A DNA stretch of 64,000 nt, taken from Martinezella rhizogenes (GTDB lineage Bacteria; Pseudomonadota; Alphaproteobacteria; Rhizobiales; Rhizobiaceae). The notes under the pieces were generated by a model. That model ran no database searches, was not told the DNA's origin, and saw nothing but the letters and a program-made list of their open reading frames with translations. Positions within the stretch are counted from its first letter, which is position 1. Every line of letters starts with the position of its first letter. Both the position numbers and the translations under genes were made by a program. The stretch is from the NCBI RefSeq assembly GCF_007002745.1, contig NZ_SGNY01000012.1:101993-165992 (forward strand), given 5' to 3'. Of this stretch, positions 1-8,671 are shown piece by piece.

Positions 1-1
1 T

Positions 2-1981
2 CATGGATGCAGGCTAGTTGCTCCTCTTCCTGGCGGCTATTTGATCGAGGCTGAAGTCAAAGAATTGCCTCGCCTCCTTCGCGCAATCGAACATCCAATC
101 GGCTATGCGGTGCAAGCCGACATATCCCGTGTTTCGTCTCTCGGACAATTTGATGCGAAAAGTCGTCTGCGCGGTCGATCGTTCAATGAGCTCTGGAATT
201 CCGCACCGGAAGATGATGACGGACGCTTGTTCGTTGTTTGGCTTGCGCCGTTCCGCGATCGAGATGCCAAGGCCGAAGTCCTCGAGCGTATCCAGCGCTT
301 TGCCAATGAGAGGCTGGTCATGCCGACATTTACCAGCGTGCGGCTCACGCTCGGAACATCTGAGGAATCGGAAGAACCGCGTTCTCTCACGACACCACGA
401 CAATCCAGCATTGCAAGGGCAATGCGAGATTATCGAAACACCGGCGTCGGACGCGCTGCAGTTCGAATTCCGAATAAAGAAGGGTTGAGACAGCTCATTG
501 CGTCAGGCGCTTCTTATCGCATTGATCCTGTGCGGCCGATCAGAGTGGCAGCACCTGGCGAAGGAGCGGAGCCTCCTGCACCAGTAATCGATGAGAATGC
601 TCCAATCGTTGCCGTCGTCGATGGCGGTCTGCATGCGCGAAGCTACACCGCAGCTGAAGCTTTCAGGGCGACACCTTTCGTCACGAACGCCCAAGCCGAC
701 AAGCCTCACGGAAATAGCGTTAGCTCCCTCGTTATCCATGGGCACGCCTGGAACAAAAATCGCTCGCTGCCTCAACTAAACTGCCGTATCGGAACTGTTC
801 AGGCCGTCCCCCATCGGAACGCCAATCGGCGCTTTGATGAGCGGGAGTTGGTCGACTATCTGGCGGAGGTTGCGCGTCTTTATCCAGAAGCGCGCGTCTG
901 GAACATCTCTGCCAATCAGGACGGCGCCGGTTTGGATCCCACCGAGGTCAGCGTTCTCGGCCATGAAATCAGCCTTCTCGCGAGATCGGCGGGCTTCCTC
1001 CCCGTCATCTCTGTCGGAAATGTCACCCCAGATAACAATTCAAGACCTAATCCCCCAGCAGATTGCGAGGCGGCGATTGTCGTGGGGGGCCGTCAGGCGC
1101 TTGCTGACGGTACGCCGGGTGACAGTTGCCCCGCATGCCTGCCAGGTCCCGGTCCTGACGGGATGATGAAACCGGACCTGTCGTGGTTTTCGAATCTCAG
1201 GATGCTGGGTGGGGTCGTGGATACGGGAAGCAGTTACGCAACGCCGTTGGTATCGTCTTTGGCAGCCCACACCTTCGATAGCTTACGGGAACCAACGCCG
1301 GATCTGGTTAAGGCTCTCCTCATCAATTCAGCCGAGCGAAGTGAGCACGATCCCAACCTCGGTTGGGGAACCCCGTATCAAGGGCACCTCCCTTGGACCT
1401 GCGCGCCCGGCAGTGTCACGCTTGCGTGGCGGGCACAACTCGAGCCAGGAACCGCATACTACTGGAACGATATTCCCATCCCTCCCGAGCTGGTGCGTGA
1501 CGGAAAATTGTTCGGACGCGCCAGCTTGACCGCTGTTTTGCGGCCTCTCGTGTCGCCGTTTGGCGGCGCTAACTACTTCGCTTCCCGCTTGGAGACATCT
1601 CTGGCGTATCAGTCGGGAGCGGATAGGTGGCCGTCGCTACTTGGCTCAATGAAAGAGTCGACGCTTCCGGAAAACGACGCTCGCGATGAACTTCGCAAAT
1701 GGCAGCCTATCAGACGGCACTGCAGAGACTTTTCAAAAGGGAGCGGACTTGGCTTTTCCGGACCATACCTGCGGCTTTACGCCCGCGTGTTCATGCGTGA
1801 CCTCTACCAATTTGGGTGGACGCATCACAGCCAAGCGGGCGCGCAAGAAGTTGCGTTCGTGCTCACCCTTTCAAGCGCGGACGGAGAGAAGTCGATTTAT
1901 GATTCAACAGCTCGTGCGCTCGGAAACTTCGTTGAAAGCGCCGTCTTGAACCAAGACATCGAGGTCTCGAATGAGATCTAG
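2..1981 (+). CDS. ietS: IetS-like subtilisin-family (S8) serine protease, 5' end cut by window edge
   Basis: Peptidase S8 fold with its catalytic triad in order, numbered from the TTG at 41: Asp in VAVVDGG (about residue 194), His in HGNSVSSLV (about 223) and Ser in TGSSYATPLVSS (about 397). An Asn in SVGN probably forms the oxyanion hole. The frame is open to the first bases of the window (…GGYLIEAEVKELPRLLRAIEHP), so the true start lies upstream. No signal peptide is visible, so it is probably cytoplasmic. The architecture (long N-terminal region, then S8) matches IetS, the protease partner of the AAA ATPase IetA; that pair acts in Ti plasmid stability and incompatibility and was later reported as an anti-phage system. 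The expected ietA would be just outside the window. The family call is firm; the IetS assignment is inference. Confidence 0.75.
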   Translation, partial: HGCRLVAPLPGGYLIEAEVKELPRLLRAIEHPIGYAVQADISRVSSLGQFDAKSRLRGRSFNELWNSAPEDDDGRLFVVWLAPFRDRDAKAEVLERIQRFANERLVMPTFTSVRLTLGTSEESEEPRSLTTPRQSSIARAMRDYRNTGVGRAAVRIPNKEGLRQLIASGASYRIDPVRPIRVAAPGEGAEPPAPVIDENAPIVAVVDGGLHARSYTAAEAFRATPFVTNAQADKPHGNSVSSLVIHGHAWNKNRSLPQLNCRIGTVQAVPHRNANRRFDERELVDYLAEVARLYPEARVWNISANQDGAGLDPTEVSVLGHEISLLARSAGFLPVISVGNVTPDNNSRPNPPADCEAAIVVGGRQALADGTPGDSCPACLPGPGPDGMMKPDLSWFSNLRMLGGVVDTGSSYATPLVSSLAAHTFDSLREPTPDLVKALLINSAERSEHDPNLGWGTPYQGHLPWTCAPGSVTLAWRAQLEPGTAYYWNDIPIPPELVRDGKLFGRASLTAVLRPLVSPFGGANYFASRLETSLAYQSGADRWPSLLGSMKESTLPENDARDELRKWQPIRRHCRDFSKGSGLGFSGPYLRLYARVFMRDLYQFGWTHHSQAGAQEVAFVLTLSSADGEKSIYDSTARALGNFVESAVLNQDIEVSNEI

Positions 1982-2034
1982 CTGGTCGGTGTCCTCCGGA
2001 TTTGCGATTGGGCCCTTGCAAGCGAGGCAGATGC

Positions 2035-3267
2035 GTGAGGCGTAGCCGCATTTCCATCGGTTTTTCCGAGAAGGAATTTGCCGAAGCGTTGGCACCCAGG
2101 GTCGCTACCGTGGGCACGAGGCCGGTGGATGCCGTTGAACAACTGCTCACACAAATTCTCGTCGAAAATCTTCGGCAGCAAACAGCTTTGGCGCTCCGGA
2201 AGATCCCCTCGGTGAAGCTTCACTCGATGTATTTCAAGGAGCGCTGTGCATCCTTAGCGCGGCTTGCGGACATCGGGTACGACACCTGGTATGCCGAACT
2301 GGCCTTTTCCACAACCAGAGAGAACATGGTTGACGGCGTTGAGATTGACACACAGGGTTTGCACCTAAGTCCCATAAATTGTGGCCCTGCAGGGCTGATC
2401 ACACACCGACTTTGGTCGAAGCAGCTAAAAACGCAAACCAATCACATCCTGCGTTTGAACCACGTGACGATTCCGCCCAGCACGTTTCTTGAAACCAAGA
2501 AAATGATGGAGGCGATTTGCCTTGAGCAGCCGCTGGTCGCGAACCCTCGACCTGGTCCGCGTACGCAAGGCTATGAGTTTGGGATCGAGGGCTTTGAGTT
2601 TGTTGCATTCGATCATTTAGTTACCGGGAAGCGTTGTTTCTGTTCATGCGCTCGCCTAGCTCATGAAAAGATGATGTCAGAGGCTATAAGGATTGCATCT
2701 CATTCAGGCGCATGGACCCATCAGGTTGTTCGATTGTTGTCGGATGCGACCTACATCGACGAAATATGCCACCTGTGTATCGCCCGTCGCTCGGGACCGG
2801 AGGCTGCTGCCAGCTTCTACGGTGATGATATTGGGGAATTTATCACGCCGTATATCGATCAGCTGATGTTGATGTCTGGAATGGACAAGTCCACTGCGCG
2901 TTCCGAAGTCCAGTACACTCTTGGTGTTCGCCGATGGATGAGGGAGGCAGAAATGTACAGTCTGGTGAAAAAGCTATTTCCCGACCAAGTTATCCTGAGG
3001 GAGGCGTCGCCCCCATGGCTGGGGCGCCAACGATTTGACGTGTATCTGCCCGCCATCGGCCTTGCTCTGGAACACCATGGTGAGCAGCACTACAGAGCCA
3101 TTACTGCATTTGGAGGAGAAGTGGCGCTAAAACGTAACATGGAACGCGACGCCTTAAAGAGAAGTCTCTGTGAACAAAATGCCGTCCAACTTGTCGAGAT
3201 TCGATTTGATGAGCAAATGACACTACCGCTTCTTCGCCGAAAGCTGCGGCGTTTCATTATGGCCTAA
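2035..3267 (+). CDS. putative nuclease with C-terminal Vsr/DUF559-like PD-(D/E)XK domain
   Basis: About 410 aa, beginning 53 nt after the protease stop, so probably in one operon with it. I chose GTG 2035 because it follows a GAGG motif; the frame stays open a little further upstream. The last 110 residues look like a very-short-patch/DUF559 endonuclease fold: FDVYLPAIGLALEHHGEQHY gives the D…E…G.QHY pattern, and the C-terminal helix is basic. The middle carries paired cysteines (CFCSC and CHLC) that could hold zinc. The N-terminal 250 residues are not recognised. I infer a DNA-cutting accessory to the neighbouring IetS-like module. It could instead be an independent restriction gene. Confidence 0.6.
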   Translation: MRRSRISIGFSEKEFAEALAPRVATVGTRPVDAVEQLLTQILVENLRQQTALALRKIPSVKLHSMYFKERCASLARLADIGYDTWYAELAFSTTRENMVDGVEIDTQGLHLSPINCGPAGLITHRLWSKQLKTQTNHILRLNHVTIPPSTFLETKKMMEAICLEQPLVANPRPGPRTQGYEFGIEGFEFVAFDHLVTGKRCFCSCARLAHEKMMSEAIRIASHSGAWTHQVVRLLSDATYIDEICHLCIARRSGPEAAASFYGDDIGEFITPYIDQLMLMSGMDKSTARSEVQYTLGVRRWMREAEMYSLVKKLFPDQVILREASPPWLGRQRFDVYLPAIGLALEHHGEQHYRAITAFGGEVALKRNMERDALKRSLCEQNAVQLVEIRFDEQMTLPLLRRKLRRFIMA

Positions 3268-3309
3268 ATGTATCAATGACGGCCGCCTTCACGGCGATAA
3301 TGTGAGATA

Positions 3310-3684
3310 TTGATTTCAGTCGCAGCCTGGGGTGTAAAATGTTCTACGAACGCGGATGTAACAGAATATCTCGATTATCATCTTGCTTCGGAACTGGAGA
3401 CCGATTTCGCGATTATGTTGATCGGCCCTTGGGGAGCTGTAACGATGCCAGTCACGAGAGTTGAGCGAATTGTCGGCGGCCTGGTCATCGGACGTGTCGA
3501 ACGCGGCTCCGACGGCTACTACGCCTGTCATCATTTCGGATCAAACGTGGATCCCTTACCCCTTAATACCTTGGACGATGTTGCGGACTTCCTTCGAGCT
3601 CATCCTCGCGGCGGCGTGCGAATGTATCCAGGTCGGAAGAAGATTTCTCGCAACATCTATATCGATGGAATTTTCCTTCGGTGA
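3310..3684 (+). CDS. hypothetical protein (weak call)
   Basis: Open frame of up to 124 aa (TTG start 3310; the first ATG, 3414, would give about 90 aa). The composition looks protein-like (TRVERIVGGLVIGRVERG) and it is collinear with its neighbours, but I see no clear ribosome binding site and recognise no family. It may be a real small protein of the defence patch or a remnant. Confidence 0.3.
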   Translation: MISVAAWGVKCSTNADVTEYLDYHLASELETDFAIMLIGPWGAVTMPVTRVERIVGGLVIGRVERGSDGYYACHHFGSNVDPLPLNTLDDVADFLRAHPRGGVRMYPGRKKISRNIYIDGIFLR

Positions 3685-3798
3685 CAGGTGCGCGACCGCC
3701 GTTGTCCTGATAGTTTTGGAGGTCGCTACTCCCGATGCTGACGCATTGAATGTATCAGGCTTTCATGCATTACGGATCTCCTAGGAACGGTGGGCATT

Positions 3799-4268
3799 AT
3801 GCGAAGAGACGAGGTTGGGGAGGACCTAGTGTCTCTCGCCTTTGACTTTCTCTATTTTTTTGCGCGTTTCGAATATGCGCTCAAGGCCAACGGTTACCTA
3901 AAGAAAACAGAGCCAGGTCAGCCCGCGGAGGCTGGGTGGAGACAATTTCGAGAGCGCTGGGAAGGAGATTATAAAAGCAGCGAAGCCGCTGTGGCGTTGA
4001 TCGCGGCTAACCCGAAAAAGCAGATCATTGGCGACGATGGAATGCTGGCGTTTAGAGCTGTGGGTTTTCCCGCCAGTACTTGTGAGCTTGGGCAGGTTAT
4101 CGGCTATTGCCAGACCGTCCGTAACAACCTCTTTCATGGTGGGAAGAGCAGTACCGACGGCTTCGATAGCCCGGAGCGTACGAAATGCTGCTTTCCATCG
4201 TTCTCGTCGTGCTCGAGGAACTGGCCAGCGCTTTCGATCTTGGTGCTGACTATACCGGCTACTACTAA
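3799..4268 (+). pseudogene. HEPN-like protein gene with a 1-nt frameshift near its 3' end
   Basis: From ATG 3799 the frame encodes a helical protein with RNNLFHGG, the R-x4-H motif of HEPN ribonuclease/toxin domains. After SPERT (about 4182) the reading frame turns unnatural (KCCFPSFSSCS). The next frame continues well from ATG 4185 with MLLSIVLVVLEELASAFDLG and ends YTGYY at 4268, a plausible native C terminus. A single missing base near 4182 explains this. Sequencing error or a true null allele cannot be told apart here. It lies in the cluster of defence/toxin genes. Confidence 0.5.
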
Positions 4269-4374
4269 AACGCTCATCGATGAAGAGTAGACGCAGGCGC
4301 TTGATAGGCAGAGGCGTGAACGTGGAATGTCGTTCAAGAACGCAGCAGGCGTGATTTTTTACTAGCCAACCTTG

Positions 4375-4405
4375 ATGTGCATCAAAATGTGCATATATTG
4401 TGCAT
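4375..4405 (+). promoter_or_regulatory. three direct repeats of TGTGCAT before the Xre-RES operon (putative operator)
   Basis: ATGTGCAT at 4375-4382 and 4387-4394 and TTGTGCAT at 4398-4405 are spaced 12 and 11 bp, close to one helical turn, just upstream of the antitoxin gene. Such phased repeats are typical binding sites for an Xre-family antitoxin that represses its own promoter. The role is inferred from position. Confidence 0.5.
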
Positions 4406-4426
4406 AAGATTGAGCGGAGATTAGGC

Positions 4427-4816
4427 ATGGCGCAGGCTCAGACAGTACATTCATACACAGTTGTTTCCGGCTTTGTTGATAGCCTTCAGGAACCGCGGAC
4501 GCCCTATATTTCGCCGTCTCGCTTGTCAAAGGCGCTCGGCGTCAAAGTCGCAAACCTTGCAGAATTGACCGGTGTCCATCGCAATACCCTGCGCAATCCC
4601 TCCTCCGAACGCTTGCAGGGCAGGATGCGGGAAATGATCAAGGCGATCTCTGCGGCCGCCGAGCTGACTGGTGATCTTGCGAAGGCAATCTACTGGTATC
4701 GAAATGAACCGATTGCCGATTATGGCCATCGCACGGCCGCGGAGCTTGTTGCCGATGGTGAGATAGAGGCTGTTCTTGCCTATATTCGGGACCTGGAGAA
4801 TGGAGCGCGCGGGTGA
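4427..4816 (+). CDS. Xre/MbcA/ParS-type antitoxin (DUF2384)
   Basis: 129 aa from ATG 4427, preceded by GGAGA at suitable spacing; a GTG at 4400 lies inside the operator repeats and is less likely. The N-terminal half has a helix-turn-helix (VANLAELTGVHRNTLRNP). The C-terminal half, with KAIYWYRNEPIADYGHRTAAELVADG, is the typical MbcA/ParS toxin-binding domain. It overlaps the next gene by 4 bases, so translation is coupled. It should neutralise the RES toxin and bind its own promoter. This is a standard Xre-RES arrangement and may help maintain the plasmid. Confidence 0.85.
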   Translation: MAQAQTVHSYTVVSGFVDSLQEPRTPYISPSRLSKALGVKVANLAELTGVHRNTLRNPSSERLQGRMREMIKAISAAAELTGDLAKAIYWYRNEPIADYGHRTAAELVADGEIEAVLAYIRDLENGARG

Positions 4817-5340
4817 AGATTACCCGCATCGGCCCGAACGCAGTCTTTCATCGGTATCTAACACCTAAATGGGCGTTTCTTCCAACCAGCGGCGCCGGGG
4901 CCGCTATTGACGGCGGTCGCTTCAATCGACCCGGCGTCGAGGCTCTCTATCTTTCCGAGGCCCCCCAAACCGCGCTCGAAGAATATCGACAGGGCGCGAG
5001 CATCACACCGCCGGCGACGCTTGCAGCGTACAAGATCACGCTCAGCGAAGTAGCCGATCTGTCGCAAGGTTTCGATCCGCTTCTTTGGGATGCAGCTTGG
5101 TCTCAATGGGATTGTGCATGGCGAAAAATCGCTCGCATCGACAAAAAGGTCCCTCCCTCCTGGAAGTTGGCAGACAAAGTCATTTCATCCGGCCTTCGGG
5201 GGCTGCTCTTTCCGTCACTAAGGCACGCTGGCGGAACTAATCTTGTAATTTTTTCTGCCAATCTCATCCCAGATGATGACGTGCATGTTCACGATCCAGA
5301 CAATCGTTTGCCGCGCGATCAATTGTCCTGGCCGCACTAG
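4813..5340 (+). CDS. RES-domain toxin (NAD+ phosphorylase family)
   Basis: 175 aa from GTG 4813, overlapping the antitoxin stop. RES-family features are the N-terminal RIGPNAVFHRYLTPKWAF, then GGRFNRPGVEALYLSEAPQTALEE with the conserved Arg, Tyr and Glu of the active site, and a Ser-bearing C-terminal part (GLRGLLFPSLRHAGGTNLVIF). RES toxins of Xre-RES pairs deplete cellular NAD+. The gene looks full length and intact. Together with the antitoxin it forms a type II addiction pair. Confidence 0.85.
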   Translation: MKITRIGPNAVFHRYLTPKWAFLPTSGAGAAIDGGRFNRPGVEALYLSEAPQTALEEYRQGASITPPATLAAYKITLSEVADLSQGFDPLLWDAAWSQWDCAWRKIARIDKKVPPSWKLADKVISSGLRGLLFPSLRHAGGTNLVIFSANLIPDDDVHVHDPDNRLPRDQLSWPH

Positions 5341-5375
5341 CAGCAATAGATGCCGGCCGGCTTCGGGGGAGGGGA

Positions 5376-6644
5376 ATGAAGCGCATTAGTATCAAAAGTG
5401 TTCAGCCTGGAGATATTCTCCTCACAGCTCGACCGGGAAAGATAAGCAAATCGATCCGCTTCAGCACGGGGGGCATCGTTTCACACGCGATGATCTGCGT
5501 GCAGCATGGTTCGTTTATCGATTCCACCGCGGACGGGGTACAGGCGCGCAACCTGCAGCGGGAGTTGTTCGAGGATGACGAGCAGGTTTTCCATTTCCGC
5601 CTGAAGGAAGCTCTCCCCCGCGAGGTACTTTCAAATGTAATCGATTTCGCGCGGGCCGAGATCGGTGCGCGTTATTCTGTGCCGGAGGCCATGCGGTCGG
5701 TCGCTGCTGTCCGAAAGCCGAGATCGAAGCGGCAATATTGCTCTCGTTTAGTGGCCCGCGTCTACAGAAACGCGGGCATCAATCTTGTGCCGGACGCAGA
5801 CTATTGCTCGCCGGAGGATTTACGACGTAGTCGCTTGCTGGTGGAAATCCCGATAGAGACCGAAGCCGTGTCCGAGGAAGAATGGCGTTGGCTCGAAACC
5901 AATCGTAACCCGATCCGAGATACACATCAGGCCCACAAAGCCATTCTTGACGTCGCTCGTACGTTCGTTCCGGACTTGGAGAGCCTAAACGAACTCCATG
6001 CTTTACTCGTGGTTCGCCCTGAGGCTGATCCGGAGATTGCAGAGGTTCTGCGCGAGAGCGGCTACCTTGATCTGTGGCGCGGTGAAATAGCGGCTCACCC
6101 TTGGCGCTACGACCAGAGCCTAATCGCAACGATGTCCGCGCCCGAGCAGATGGCCGACATACGTGAATACTGCATAGGTACAGTGAGCGAGGCTTACAGC
6201 GGAGGCGTGCGGTTTTCCATTAACCTCATACAGTTGCAGATGCTAGAGACCCAGCACGGCGGTCAATCCCTCCGGCTGTTGGTGGACCTGTACGAAACTC
6301 TTGTGCTTAACGATCAGATCCGCAGGGAGGTCGCGTGTGCGTGGCTGTTGAAGCACTATCCTGACGACCTGAAGAAACAGTTGGAGCAGATCGAGCCGCA
6401 CAGCGCCTATTGGTATTCGGTCGTTGATCGCGTCGAACCGAAGCTGGCCGCGTTGTCGCGCATGGTCGTCACGGCGGAAGGAAGTTCGGAAGTCTGCTCG
6501 TCATGCGGCGACCGGCCAGCCATGTCCTACCGTCTTGCGAATGGCGCTCAGACGATGCCGGGCGTACCCTCCCTGCGCCTGTGCAGCGACTGCATCGAGA
6601 TACGGCGCGGTATGGGCAACATCCTGATGCCGTTCCTGCATTGA
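5376..6644 (+). CDS. YiiX/NlpC-P60-like papain-fold protein with C-terminal zinc knuckle
   Basis: 422 aa, ATG 5376 after a GGGGAGGGG ribosome binding site, 36 nt downstream of the RES toxin. The first 160 residues form a permuted papain-like (YiiX/YebB) domain: GDILLTARPGKISKSIRFSTGG, then SHAMICV with the His, and YCSRLVARVYRNAGI with the Cys. The middle 220 residues are helical and unrecognised. The last 60 carry CSSCGDRP and LRLCSDC, two CxxC pairs able to hold zinc. I infer a hydrolase that cuts an amide or lipid ester. It could be a third gene of the toxin locus or an independent defence protein. Confidence 0.6.
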   Translation: MKRISIKSVQPGDILLTARPGKISKSIRFSTGGIVSHAMICVQHGSFIDSTADGVQARNLQRELFEDDEQVFHFRLKEALPREVLSNVIDFARAEIGARYSVPEAMRSVAAVRKPRSKRQYCSRLVARVYRNAGINLVPDADYCSPEDLRRSRLLVEIPIETEAVSEEEWRWLETNRNPIRDTHQAHKAILDVARTFVPDLESLNELHALLVVRPEADPEIAEVLRESGYLDLWRGEIAAHPWRYDQSLIATMSAPEQMADIREYCIGTVSEAYSGGVRFSINLIQLQMLETQHGGQSLRLLVDLYETLVLNDQIRREVACAWLLKHYPDDLKKQLEQIEPHSAYWYSVVDRVEPKLAALSRMVVTAEGSSEVCSSCGDRPAMSYRLANGAQTMPGVPSLRLCSDCIEIRRGMGNILMPFLH

Positions 6645-6700
6645 CTTGGAAAGAGAATGGGACCGCAAACGAAGGCTGTGATAAAAGAGGATGCGCTGCT

Positions 6701-7000
6701 TTGGGTGAGTTAGGCCGTTCAGGAAACAGTGTTCTGGACCCAGCGCAACTGCGTCGGATCGAAGCCGTGCATCGCGGCTACTTATTCCAGCACCTCTATG
6801 CAGTTCAATGTTTGTTGTCAGCCGCAACCATCGCTGCGCGGGAGATCGCTGTCGAAAGCGACGAAGATGTAGAAATCCAACTCGATGGCATCCGTATCTA
6901 TGTGCAGGTGAAACATCGGAAAGATGCCCTTGCGTGGGATGATATCGAGGGCGCGATGTCACGTTTTGCGGACCTTGCCGCTGATTCGACGTTAGCCTAA
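6701..7000 (+). pseudogene. truncated DUF4297/Cap4-like nuclease N terminus
   Basis: The frame from about 6701 (TTG; no convincing start) reads RRIEAVHRGYLFQHLYAVQCLLSA, then ESDEDVEIQLDGIRIYVQVKHR. The hRGxxxQ helix followed by E..ED..…QVK is the N-terminal PD-(D/E)XK pattern of DUF4297/Cap4-type effector nucleases. These proteins normally run several hundred residues further, but this frame stops at 7000 and nothing downstream continues it. It is probably the stump of a lost defence gene. Confidence 0.45.
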
Positions 7001-7439
7001 GACCTATCGACCGGCTATAGCCGAAGAAAAATAGCGGGATATATGCGCCGACTCGCCGGCTGTGTTGATGAAGGCTAGCTCGCGCGATCGTGGCCGTACA
7101 TGCGGAGCCTTTTAACTAGCATCGTTGAGAAGGTGGCGCGTTTGTGATCCTTAATCCCGCCTGCCGTGTTCATGAGCAGATCCGTCAACAGCGCATTCGT
7201 TTTTCTGCAATGCACTTGAAGAAGCCGATTGCCGTGATATGGCGCCGTGTCCAGTAAGATTGCCAATCTCTGCGCCGGCGGGAGGGGCCTATTCCCTCGA
7301 CCATCAGCGACATTTAGATCGCGACAAGTAGCGTCACCTCGCAAAGTTGGAGAAAAAGAGGGTGGCTGTATTTGATCCGCTGGGCTGGCAGGGGCGCTAG
7401 CGTTGGCGCTCGTTCATGCAGCCAACCTGCATTTCAAGT
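7001..7439. other. intergenic, no supported gene
   Basis: Short frames exist on both strands (for example an 89-codon minus frame at 7075-7344), but they lack a ribosome binding site and family resemblance. This is the junction between the defence patch and the virulence genes. Confidence 0.4.
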
Positions 7440-7453
7440 GTTGCAAAAGTAAT
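7440..7453 (+). promoter_or_regulatory. putative vir box before the first virF-like gene
   Basis: GTTGCAAAAGTAAT matches 12 of 14 positions of the VirG-binding consensus RTTDCAATTGHAAY, 70 nt upstream of the F-box effector gene. A weaker 11/14 site overlaps it at 7431-7444. Confidence 0.45.
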
Positions 7454-7522
7454 AGATTAGCAGTGGAGACGCCCTTTTCATCTGAGTAAGGTTAGCGTGA
7501 TTGAAGAAAAATGGAGCTTCTC

Positions 7523-8464
7523 ATGCCGTCCAGCAGCCAACGAACACCTCCCCGAGAATCTGAGTCTGCTCGGGTGAAGAGTGATCCTGCGTCACCAAAC
7601 CGAAACCTACCTTCCGATGTACTTGCAAAAGTTGCTACCTACGTTCCAACCCAGGATGTGGTCGAAACCGCACGAGATCTCGGAAATCTAGAGCGAACTG
7701 GCTCCGCAGGTCGCGAAGCTTTACGTCGAGGCCCTATCGGAATTTATCACGCTCGCGTGAAAAGGATTGGTACATCGGCAAAAGCAGTCTTCGATACAAT
7801 CATCCCTGGGGAGCAATTGCCTGATTGGCAGGTGAACCGGCCATCTGAAACGGCAAGAACGCGGGCGGTAGGACCACTTCTGAAGTTTCAATCTGAGGCT
7901 GGAAAAGCACGATTCACAACCAACATCCTGAACCTCCCTCAGCCTGATCAGTGCGACGCAATTCTGAGCGTGATAAAGCATCTGGACGATCTTGGGGAAG
8001 TCAATAAGACGCGCTTAATCGAACGTTCGATCGAAATCTTGCAGCTTGATCCCCCTCTTACTTGGAACCAGGGTCAGAAATGCCCCGCCGCAGACGTATT
8101 GGTCCAGGGCGAGAAGCACTTAAACGACGACCAAAAAACTCGGGTACAACACGAGAGGAACAATCGCCCGGAGCTGCTGCGCCTGTTCCGCCGGGCTGTC
8201 GCAGACTTTGAGATTGAAAAAAACATGGCGGCGCATCCCCGCAGGTATCAAGACGCGAAAGAACCGGAGGTGAAACCTATCGACGAGGTGATTGACATAA
8301 TCGAAAGATATAGTCGATCGGTCGTGACGAGAGGGCCAAATGCTATCGGCCTTCTGACGGCACACGAGAGTTTCGTCAAGAACGTCGGTGATGCCTACAC
8401 CCGTACGCGCGCCGAATTCGATTCATCCTCCCGCGATCGGGACAGATCGGCATTGTCACGGTAA
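7523..8464 (+). CDS. VirF-like F-box effector, copy 1
   Basis: 313 aa from ATG 7523, chosen because GGAG lies 6 nt upstream; an in-frame ATG at 7511 has no such site. Near residue 30 is an F-box (NLPSDVLAKVATYVPTQDVV) that resembles the one in VirF, which recruits plant SKP1 to degrade VIP1 and effector partners. The body resembles the second virF-like gene at 41388: both carry GPxLKFQS, then ILN, then HLDDL/HLSDL and RLIxRxIE. The C terminus SRDRDRSALSR is an arginine-rich tail like VirB/D4 export signals. It is probably translocated into plant cells. It is longer than octopine VirF (about 200 aa) and is transcribed from a possible vir box. Confidence 0.75.
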   Translation: MPSSSQRTPPRESESARVKSDPASPNRNLPSDVLAKVATYVPTQDVVETARDLGNLERTGSAGREALRRGPIGIYHARVKRIGTSAKAVFDTIIPGEQLPDWQVNRPSETARTRAVGPLLKFQSEAGKARFTTNILNLPQPDQCDAILSVIKHLDDLGEVNKTRLIERSIEILQLDPPLTWNQGQKCPAADVLVQGEKHLNDDQKTRVQHERNNRPELLRLFRRAVADFEIEKNMAAHPRRYQDAKEPEVKPIDEVIDIIERYSRSVVTRGPNAIGLLTAHESFVKNVGDAYTRTRAEFDSSSRDRDRSALSR

Positions 8465-8671
8465 CTCTCGGCAGCCGTTCCGTGTTGGCGTGAGTGGAGG
8501 GATTACAAGGTGACTTGTCCCCGCTGTGCTCCAGGTTTCATTCGTGTTTGGTGCAGTCAATCGGCATCGGCCTCGTTGCAAGCTGTGCTGGTCCGAGGAA
8601 TGAGGATTGATTGGCACCCGGAACGGCTTTTCCAAGGGGAAAACGCCAGCCGCAATCCGCAGTAGGGGCTT

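Noticed and set aside
4375..4405. Triple TGTGCAT as a CRISPR or iteron array
   Set aside because: Repeats are too short and few for CRISPR, and no replication gene is adjacent; the antitoxin operator is simpler.
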